A stretch of DNA of 64,000 nucleotides from Bacteroidota bacterium (lineage in GTDB: Bacteria > Bacteroidota > Ignavibacteria > Kryptoniales > JAKASW01): assembly GCA_021811615.1 (NCBI GenBank), contig JAJZNW010000121.1, positions 1 through 64,000 of the forward strand, written 5' to 3'. A program made the translations under genes and the position numbers. The stretch's first letter is position 1. Each line of letters opens with the position of its first letter. A model generated the notes under the pieces. The model saw only the letters and a list, made by a program, of their open reading frames with translations, had not been told where the DNA came from and ran no database searches. Shown piece after piece: positions 58,209 through 64,000 of the stretch.

Positions 58209-60050
58209 ATGGAACTAAGAAACCGGCTGAATGAAAGCGAGAGCCCATATCTGAAAGAGGCCGCGCATCAGCCAGTCCACTGGCAGGTTTATTCAGGAGA
58301 AGTGTTCAAGTTAGCGAAGGACCTCGACAGGCCGATCCTTCTTGATATCGGCGCGGTCTGGTGCCATTGGTGTCACGTGATGGATAACGAATCGTACACG
58401 GACCCTCAAGTGGCGGAGTTGATCAATTCTCTTTTTGTCCCGGTGAAGGTGGATCGCGACCAGATGCCGGACGTCGATTCGAGGTACCAGAGTGCGGTCA
58501 GTGCGATAACCGGCGGAGGCGGATGGCCGCTGACCGGATTTCTTACACCCGACGGCCGCGTATTCTACGGCGGTACGTACTTTCCGAAAAGCGATCTGCA
58601 GGGAAGACCCGGGTTCATTTCGCTCCTTCCACAAATCGCCGAAGTCTATGCAAAGAGACGGGAAGATGTGCTAAAGAGTGCCGGCGAAGTGGTCCAGTAC
58701 CTCCAGGAATTCGAATCGAAGACGACGAATGCGGGAGAGATCAACGAGAAGATCATAGACTCGGTCGTGAAGTCAGCCGTCGACCGGTTCGATCCGGAGT
58801 TCGGTGGATTCGGAACCTCCCCGAAGTTTTTCAATGCGACTCTGCTCCTCCTTCTGGCCGAGGAAGCCGGCCGGACCCGCGATCCGAATCTTAGGAAGGC
58901 CATCGACGTCTCGTTGGACCGGATTGCCCAGGGGGGCGTGTACGACCAGATCGGCGGAGGTTTTCACAGGTACTCTGTCGACAGGTACTGGCACGTCCCG
59001 CATTTTGAAAAAATGCTTTACGACAACGCACTCCTTCTCTCTGTCTATTTGAAGAATTTCGAGAATACCCGGAATGAACTAGACGGCGTTATTGCCAGGG
59101 AGACAGCCGAATGGATGGTGGGCGTCATGAGGTCTTCGCATGGGGCTTTCTGCGCGCACCAGGACGCCGATGTCGGACCGAACGATGACGGCAGCTACTG
59201 GACATGGACGGAGAAGGAGGTGCAGTCGAATCTGACAAGCGAAGAGTTCAACGCTTTATGCCAGTATTTCGACATCAGGAAATTGCCTGAGGATATCCAT
59301 GGATTCCCGGAGAGGAACGTTCTGCGGGTCGCGGTTGCACCTGCCACCATCGCGTCCGATCTCGGGATGCCCGAAAAGGAATTGAGGGGCCTCCTGGAAT
59401 CAGCGAAGAACAAGCTGAAGAGAGCAAGGGGTCAAAGAAATTCGCCATTCATCGACGCCACCGTTTTCGCCGACCGGAACGGGCTGGCGATCAGCGCGCT
59501 AGTCGAAGCGTCGCTTGCTCTGAAAGAGAAGAGGTTCTTAGAGGCCGCTTACTCTGCCGCCGATTTCATATTGGAGAACATGATAGACGGCAAGGGCGAA
59601 GTGGCGCACGCATATTCCGGCAGTTCGATAGTGTATGATGGACTTCTCGACGATCAGGTATATTTCGGAATTGCGCTGCTCGATCTCTTCGATGCAATGA
59701 GGAACGACGATCATCTGGCGGCGGCGGAGAAGATAGCTCAGGTGCTGCTGGAAGAGTATGAGGACAAGGACTCTGCCGGCTTCTTCGACAGGCCGTCCAG
59801 CAGAAAAGGGGAGGGACTTCTGTCATCCAAGAAGAAGCCGATCGACGACACGCCGACTCCCTCGGGCAATTCCGGCGCTGCGATCCTGTTCGACAGGCTC
59901 TTTTCAGTCACCGAGAACAGGGAATACTATGCCGTCGCGGGGAGGACCTTGACGGCTTTCGCCGGGTCTGCGGACACATTAGGTTTCTACGTCGGGAATT
60001 ACGCGAGGGCACTCCGTTTGCATTTCGGCCTGCGCAAGAACGTGAGATGA
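58209..60050 (+). CDS. YyaL/SSP411-type thioredoxin-domain protein
   Basis: The 613-residue protein combines an N-terminal thioredoxin-like domain (DUF255, about 1-165) and a six-hairpin glycosidase-like/epimerase-like barrel. The first domain has a WCHWCHVM redox motif (Cys52, Cys55) and GGGGWPLTGF. The second contains GGFGTSPKF, GGGFHRYSVD, FEKMLYDNALLL and the HQDADVGP segment. It belongs with YyaL of Bacillus and human SPATA20. Its role is unknown; metal or redox function has been suggested. It is slightly shorter than the usual 670-700 residues. The last gene of the plus-strand block. Confidence 0.92.
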   Translation: MELRNRLNESESPYLKEAAHQPVHWQVYSGEVFKLAKDLDRPILLDIGAVWCHWCHVMDNESYTDPQVAELINSLFVPVKVDRDQMPDVDSRYQSAVSAITGGGGWPLTGFLTPDGRVFYGGTYFPKSDLQGRPGFISLLPQIAEVYAKRREDVLKSAGEVVQYLQEFESKTTNAGEINEKIIDSVVKSAVDRFDPEFGGFGTSPKFFNATLLLLLAEEAGRTRDPNLRKAIDVSLDRIAQGGVYDQIGGGFHRYSVDRYWHVPHFEKMLYDNALLLSVYLKNFENTRNELDGVIARETAEWMVGVMRSSHGAFCAHQDADVGPNDDGSYWTWTEKEVQSNLTSEEFNALCQYFDIRKLPEDIHGFPERNVLRVAVAPATIASDLGMPEKELRGLLESAKNKLKRARGQRNSPFIDATVFADRNGLAISALVEASLALKEKRFLEAAYSAADFILENMIDGKGEVAHAYSGSSIVYDGLLDDQVYFGIALLDLFDAMRNDDHLAAAEKIAQVLLEEYEDKDSAGFFDRPSSRKGEGLLSSKKKPIDDTPTPSGNSGAAILFDRLFSVTENREYYAVAGRTLTAFAGSADTLGFYVGNYARALRLHFGLRKNVR

Positions 60051-60105
60051 TCGGACTGGCGCGGTTCCGGCGATCGAAGCATTCAGTAGAGAAGGCCCCG
60101 GCTAT

Positions 60106-60354
60106 TCAGGAACCTTTTTCCCCCTCGATTAGCGGGGCGAGCACATCTCTCGCCCTTTTCTCGTCGCTGCCGGCTACAAAAAAGTCTACGTTGCCCAGCC
60201 CGGGGATCGGATATACCGAGGCGACATTTTCGTTCCTCGTAAAATATTCGATCTCCTCCTGCTGAAGAATCATCTTTGCGGTGATGATGTCCGCCTGGAC
60301 GAAGGAGCTGAAGACTTTTACCGGAGGAGAATGTTTGTCGTCTGTCGCACTCAT
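60106..60354 (-). CDS. DUF2007 protein
   Basis: The 82-residue protein has the DUF2007 fold (FVQADIITAKMILQQEEIEYF, split here as SSFVQAD and ILQQEEIEYF, then DFFVAGSDEKRARDVLAPL). The domain resembles ferredoxin-like or GlnB-like small proteins and is called putative signal-transducing protein. The ATG overlaps the stop of the transsulfuration gene (ATGA). Its role is unknown. Confidence 0.82.
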   Translation of the reverse strand: MSATDDKHSPPVKVFSSFVQADIITAKMILQQEEIEYFTRNENVASVYPIPGLGNVDFFVAGSDEKRARDVLAPLIEGEKGS

Positions 60355-61511
60355 ATCTTTCCCAAAGCGTTCTTGAAGTCGAGTATCAGATCGTCGGTGT
60401 TCTCAAGTCCAATCGAGATCCGGACCATCCCTTCCGTAACATTGGCGGATTTCAGTTCTTCGGGACTCATCTTGATATGGCTGGTGAGGACTGGAATGCT
60501 CACAAGGGTTTCCACTCCGCCGAGGCTTGTCGCATTCAGCCCGAGTTCCAGGCTGTCGCAGAATTTTTTTGCCGAGGCGAGACTATCGAGTTCAATGCAT
60601 AGCATCCCGCCGAACCCAGTCATCTGTTTCTTCGCGACTTTATAGCTTTTGGAAGAGGGGAGCCCGGGATAACAGACATCAAGCACCTTCTTCTGCCGGA
60701 GGAAGAATTGCGCGATCCGCTGGGCACTTCTGTTCTGTTGTTCCACACGAACTGCAAGCGTCTTCAGGCTCCTGTCGAGCATGTATGCATCTGAGGGGTT
60801 TATGCACCCTCCGAAGGCTTTGAGCATATCTCTGACGGCTTTTGTCAATTTCCTGGAGGAAGCGACCGCTCCCGCCATGATATCGCTGTGACCGCCTATG
60901 TACTTCGTGGCGCTGTGGACAACGACGTCTACACCGAGATCGAGCGGATTCTGGTTAACCGGAGAGGCGAAAGTGTTATCCATGATAGTCAGTGCACCGG
61001 CCTTTCTGGCTGAGTGCACGGTCTTTTCAATGGATATGCAATCGGTGGTCGGATTTATGGGGGTTTCGAAATAATAGAGCCTCACATTTGAGAAGTTCTT
61101 GTGAGCCCGGTAGAGATCGGTTTCATCCACGAACTCGACGTTTACCCCGAGCCCCGGCAGGATGTCGCGAAGGAATCTGTACGCCATACCATACAGCCGG
61201 CGGAGTGCGACTATCGTGTCGCCTTTTTTCGCGAAAGCGAGCACAGCCGATGTTATTGCAGCCATTCCGCTGGAAAACACGATAGCATCTTCGGCGTTTT
61301 CGAGTGCTGCGATTTTCTCTTCTACATTTCTGACGGTCGGGTTGGAATAACGTGAGTAGATATAGAATTCTTCCTCGTCGCCGATGAATTTATCGTAATC
61401 ATCGCTCTTCTCGACGGCGAAGGTGGTACTCGTGTAAATGGGAAAGTTTGCGCCGCGGTATAAGTTGTCCTTGCGGCCGTGTATTGCCCTGGTAGCCTTG
61501 TCTCTGGTCAA
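60351..61511 (-). CDS. Transsulfuration PLP enzyme (cystathionine gamma-synthase/lyase type)
   Basis: The 386-residue enzyme has the fold-type I PLP motif [12 protein letters not shown] with Lys203. [12 protein letters not shown] and [12 protein letters not shown] are typical of the Cys/Met metabolism family. Synthase (methionine), lyase and O-acetylhomoserine sulfhydrylase activities cannot be separated by sequence reading. The TTG start overlaps the pdxJ stop (TTGA), so a cofactor-synthesis gene is coupled to this PLP enzyme. Confidence 0.88.
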   Translation of the reverse strand: MTRDKATRAIHGRKDNLYRGANFPIYTSTTFAVEKSDDYDKFIGDEEEFYIYSRYSNPTVRNVEEKIAALENAEDAIVFSSGMAAITSAVLAFAKKGDTIVALRRLYGMAYRFLRDILPGLGVNVEFVDETDLYRAHKNFSNVRLYYFETPINPTTDCISIEKTVHSARKAGALTIMDNTFASPVNQNPLDLGVDVVVHSATKYIGGHSDIMAGAVASSRKLTKAVRDMLKAFGGCINPSDAYMLDRSLKTLAVRVEQQNRSAQRIAQFFLRQKKVLDVCYPGLPSSKSYKVAKKQMTGFGGMLCIELDSLASAKKFCDSLELGLNATSLGGVETLVSIPVLTSHIKMSPEELKSANVTEGMVRISIGLENTDDLILDFKNALGKI

Positions 61512-62230
61512 CGTTCGGCCTCCCTGAGAATCTCCAGCATCTCTTTCACCGCCCGTTCCAATCCAACGTGAATGGCGTGTCCGATCAGGGAATGTCCGAT
61601 ACTGAATTCTTCGATCTCATCTATCATCGCGACCGGTTTAAGATTGCGGTAATTAAGTCCGTGCCCGGCATTGATCTTCAATCCGAGTTTGCGGGCATCC
61701 TGCGCGGCTTTCTGCAATCGTGCGAGTTCTGAATCCGCATTTTTGCCTTTCGCGTTTGCATACTCGCCTGTGTGCAGCTCTACAAAATCGGCTCCGGCTT
61801 TCCTGGCGGCTGTGATCTGTTCTTTGACGGGAGCGATGAAGAGACTCACGAGGATATTCTTCTTGTGGAATTTCTCGGTCACCGTTTTGAAATGTGACAG
61901 CTGCGAGGCGACATCGAGTCCTCCCTCAGTCGTAAGCTCCTGTCTTTTCTCGGGTACCAGGGTCACGAGATCAGGCACAACATCGAGAGCGATATTCACG
62001 ATCTCGTCCGTTGCAGCCATTTCAAGGTCTAGTTTTGTCTTGAGCATTTTTCTAAGGAGGTAGACATCGCTGTCCTGGATATGTCTCCGGTCTTCCCTGA
62101 GATGACTGACTATGCCGGCGGCTCCGGCGAGTTCTGCCACAAGCGCGGCCGTTACGGGGTCCGGTTCGTTTTCGCCCCTGGCCTGGCGTAGTGTAGCAAC
62201 ATGATCGATGTTGACGGATAGTTTCTTCAT
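61508..62230 (-). CDS. pdxJ: Pyridoxine 5'-phosphate synthase
   Basis: PdxJ joins 3-amino-1-hydroxyacetone phosphate and 1-deoxy-D-xylulose 5-phosphate (the Dxs product) to pyridoxine 5'-phosphate. The 240-residue TIM barrel has [19 protein letters not shown] at the start, [11 protein letters not shown], and the glycine-rich INAGHGLNY phosphate site. It lies 19 bases downstream of rlmB. Confidence 0.96.
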   Translation of the reverse strand: MKKLSVNIDHVATLRQARGENEPDPVTAALVAELAGAAGIVSHLREDRRHIQDSDVYLLRKMLKTKLDLEMAATDEIVNIALDVVPDLVTLVPEKRQELTTEGGLDVASQLSHFKTVTEKFHKKNILVSLFIAPVKEQITAARKAGADFVELHTGEYANAKGKNADSELARLQKAAQDARKLGLKINAGHGLNYRNLKPVAMIDEIEEFSIGHSLIGHAIHVGLERAVKEMLEILREAER

Positions 62231-62249
62231 TACTTTGATTCCTCTTTGA

Positions 62250-63017
62250 TTACTCCGTTCCGGCTCCCTTGAATGCGGAATGCTGCCGAGATATTTCGTA
62301 GCAAATAATTCCGGTGGCCACCGAAACGTTAAGTGAGTCTATTTTCCCAATTTGTGGGATGGAGAATGTAATGTCCGACTTTTCTCTCAGAAGTCTTCTT
62401 ACTCCGCTGCCTTCGTTTCCGACGATCACTGCGACCGGCATTTTGAAGTCTATGTCGGTAATGGCGAGAGGGGACTTGCCTGCGCTCGTTGCGATCCAGT
62501 AGCCCTTTTGCTTAAGGTATGTTATCGCATGATGGAGGTTCGTCTCGCGAGCTATCTTCAGGTGGAACGCACCGCCGGCGGAAGTCTTGACGGTAGTCTC
62601 GTTTATGGGGGCCTGTTCTTCGCGCTGGATAATCACTCCGTCCGCACGAAAGAAGGCGGCGCTCCTGAGGATTGCGCCGAAGTTCTGAGTATCCTGGATG
62701 CGGTCGAGAATCAGTATGAAGGGGAATTTATTCGGCGATGCTGCATCGACGATCGATTCGATTGTTTCGAACCGGATCTTGCTGACGGCGGCCACGATAC
62801 CCTGTGCAGACTCGCCCGCCGAAAGATGGGATGTCAGTTCGCCAAATTGTTTCGAATCGACCCGGGACACCGGGACGCCCCCTCTTTTTGCCAAGGCGTA
62901 TATCTCGTTAAGATTGCCCCCGTGCGCGGAGTACAGGACATATATTTTTGAAATGTTTGCGCCGCTCTTCAATGCTTCTGCGACTGCATTACGACCGACG
63001 ATTCTCTCCTCAGCCAA
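62250..63017 (-). CDS. rlmB: 23S rRNA (guanosine-2'-O)-methyltransferase RlmB
   Basis: RlmB methylates G2251 of 23S rRNA in E. coli. The 255-residue SPOUT enzyme has an N-terminal RNA-binding domain ([14 protein letters not shown]) and the trefoil-knot motifs: [20 protein letters not shown] in motif 1, [10 protein letters not shown], and [14 protein letters not shown] in motif 3. The start is TTG with GGGAG upstream. It begins the rlmB-pdxJ-transsulfuration-DUF2007 operon. Confidence 0.94.
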   Translation of the reverse strand: MAEERIVGRNAVAEALKSGANISKIYVLYSAHGGNLNEIYALAKRGGVPVSRVDSKQFGELTSHLSAGESAQGIVAAVSKIRFETIESIVDAASPNKFPFILILDRIQDTQNFGAILRSAAFFRADGVIIQREEQAPINETTVKTSAGGAFHLKIARETNLHHAITYLKQKGYWIATSAGKSPLAITDIDFKMPVAVIVGNEGSGVRRLLREKSDITFSIPQIGKIDSLNVSVATGIICYEISRQHSAFKGAGTE

Positions 63018-63198
63018 CGATTGCTCCCTTCAGAGATTAATTTGATCTGCTGGACTTCATGAAAGTTAAATGGAACGTATGTCAAATTCTTCAGATCCCG
63101 GCGAAAGGAGGTAGAGCACTCCTCCCGGCCGGACCGTAAAAGAACCGACGCCCGCGACAAATGGGAAAGGCCGATTAGCTTACACCTGTATTGAATTC

Positions 63199-63441
63199 TT
63201 ATTCGTATTCGGCAAGCTTTTTAAGGAATGTTTTCTCATCGAGCTTGAATTCCAAAGCCATGCGATCGTTTATGAAGACGACCGGGACCTTGTTCCCGAA
63301 TCTCTCGAACATATCCGTGTTTTCCTCGAGCATAATCTTCTCAAGGAAGAATTTCTTTTCCTTTTTCAACCGTTCAAGCACCTCTTCAGCTTCGTCGCAG
63401 AGGTGACAGCCCTCTTTTTTATATATCAATACTTTCGTCAC
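63199..63441 (-). CDS. Glutaredoxin-like protein
   Basis: The 80-residue thioredoxin-fold protein has a redox motif Cys12-His-Leu-Cys15 and a cis-proline in NKVPVVFIN. It resembles the DUF836/glutaredoxin 2-like small family. It probably reduces disulfides or binds iron-sulfur clusters; neither can be shown. The GTG start overlaps the lgt stop (GTGA), so it is coupled with lipoprotein synthesis. Confidence 0.87.
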   Translation of the reverse strand: MTKVLIYKKEGCHLCDEAEEVLERLKKEKKFFLEKIMLEENTDMFERFGNKVPVVFINDRMALEFKLDEKTFLKKLAEYE

Positions 63442-64000
63442 GTTCTCACCGATACAGTTTTTTGGTTGAGGTAAATCAGGCCCCCGACGCCGATGGCTAT
63501 TATCGGTATGGAGATCAGCTGAGCCTCGCTGAGGCCAAAGAGAAGCCTCGGGTTCAAACGGATGAACTCCACAAACAGTCTTTCTGCGCCGGCGAGGATG
63601 AGGTAGATCATAAAGAGCTTTCCGTCTGGCCGGACATTTTTCCTGATTTTCCAGAGAAGATAAAATATCAGAAGCCCTGCGATGAACTCGTAGATAGGAG
63701 TCGGATGGAGCAGGGTATTATCGGGGACGATGCCGCCGGGAAACGTGCTTTCGATATGAGGCAGAGTCCGGAATGCTATCGACGGCGGTAGTATGCCGTG
63801 CGAATAGTCGACACCCCAGGGGAGCTTGGTCGGCATGCCGTAATCGCCATCTCCGGAGAAGTGGCATCCGAGTCTCGCTACGGCGTAACCGAGGATAAGA
63901 GGAGGGGCGAGGGCATCGGCGACTTTAGCGAACTTGAAATGCTTTCTATGCGCGGCCCACAGGATTGCAACCGTTGCGAGTGCGAATCCACCGTACCACG
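63438..64000 (-). CDS. lgt: Prolipoprotein diacylglyceryl transferase, C-terminal part
   Basis: The frame stays open to the right window edge, so the N terminus is missing and 187 codons remain. I read it past the internal ATG at 63836. It has ALAPPLILGYAVARLGCHFSGDGDYG, split here around the family signature R-x-G, then LPWG, LHPTPIYE and four membrane segments. Lgt moves a diacylglyceryl group onto the lipobox cysteine of preproteins, which the lipoproteins at 22006 and 23736 need. The signature has Cys/His and GDGDYG where proteobacterial enzymes have an Asn-Phe-Asn-Glu type loop, a known variant class. Confidence 0.9.
   Translation of the reverse strand, partial: WYGGFALATVAILWAAHRKHFKFAKVADALAPPLILGYAVARLGCHFSGDGDYGMPTKLPWGVDYSHGILPPSIAFRTLPHIESTFPGGIVPDNTLLHPTPIYEFIAGLLIFYLLWKIRKNVRPDGKLFMIYLILAGAERLFVEFIRLNPRLLFGLSEAQLISIPIIAIGVGGLIYLNQKTVSVRT

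Noticed and set aside
63070-63140. tRNA-like fragment GGTAGAGCA in the gap before rlmB
   Set aside because: It resembles a tRNA D-arm, but the following bases do not form an anticodon stem-loop or T arm, and no acceptor stem can be built.

Overview
The window reads as ordinary chromosome of a Gram-negative bacterium. Lipopolysaccharide and outer-membrane genes (Kdo transferase, a heptosyltransferase-like GT9 enzyme, MsbA, two predicted lipoproteins, an EnvC-like factor) point to a double membrane. A DUF4292 lipoprotein next to an EnvC-like protein, a Bacteroidota-style Kdo transferase, the GlmU-like sugar nucleotidyltransferase and an F1 beta/epsilon pair (atpD-atpC) without the other ATP synthase genes suggest the Bacteroidota/Chlorobiota/Ignavibacteriota part of the FCB group. 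This placement is inferred from gene content; no rRNA is present. Shine-Dalgarno sites are common, TTG and GTG starts are frequent, and at least ten gene joins are stop/start quartets (ATGA, GTGA or TTGA), so translational coupling is widespread.

Layout. 1-5444 (+): end of gpsA, an S58/DmpA-type peptidase, larC, priA. 5524-9704 (-): one operon of GT9 glycosyltransferase, DUF3108 protein, CPBP protease, zinc-ribbon/DUF2007 protein, cdsA. 9843-18054 (+): xseA-xseB-dxs, a Gfo/Idh oxidoreductase, a SAM hydrolase, ribD, ribE, an unrecognised protein and a DUF971 protein. 18351-19892 (-): a DegP/HtrA protease. 20074-31525 (+): atpDC, TPR lipoprotein, DUF4292 lipoprotein, EnvC-like protein, Kdo transferase, a Mg2+ P-type ATPase, nicotinate phosphoribosyltransferase, a small unknown. 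31550-39819 (-): lepA-lepB-hemW, a hybrid histidine kinase, an aldo/keto reductase, a bacterial PH-domain protein. 39975-43113 (+): sugar nucleotidyltransferase and an AtuA pair. 43173-50116 (-): an SDR-MDR pair, then thrC-lysC-argC-argB followed by two membrane proteins. 50563-60050 (+): a catalytically degenerate tyrosine recombinase coupled to leuS, then GT2, MsbA, an APC permease and a YyaL-type protein. 60106-64000 (-): lgt (cut by the window end) with a glutaredoxin, then rlmB-pdxJ-transsulfuration enzyme-DUF2007.

Functional links. Several blocks serve the envelope: CdsA (phospholipid), GT9/Kdo transferase/GT2/MsbA (LPS), LepB and Lgt (signal peptidase and lipoprotein modification), DegP (periplasmic quality control) and EnvC-like (cell separation). 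Aspartate- and arginine-family amino-acid genes share one operon, and PLP synthesis (pdxJ) is coupled to a PLP enzyme.

I found no CRISPR array, tRNA, rRNA, insertion sequence or intact mobile element. The strongest candidate for something undescribed is the intact but active-site-dead tyrosine recombinase locked to leuS, with an 11-bp phased repeat array in its upstream region.
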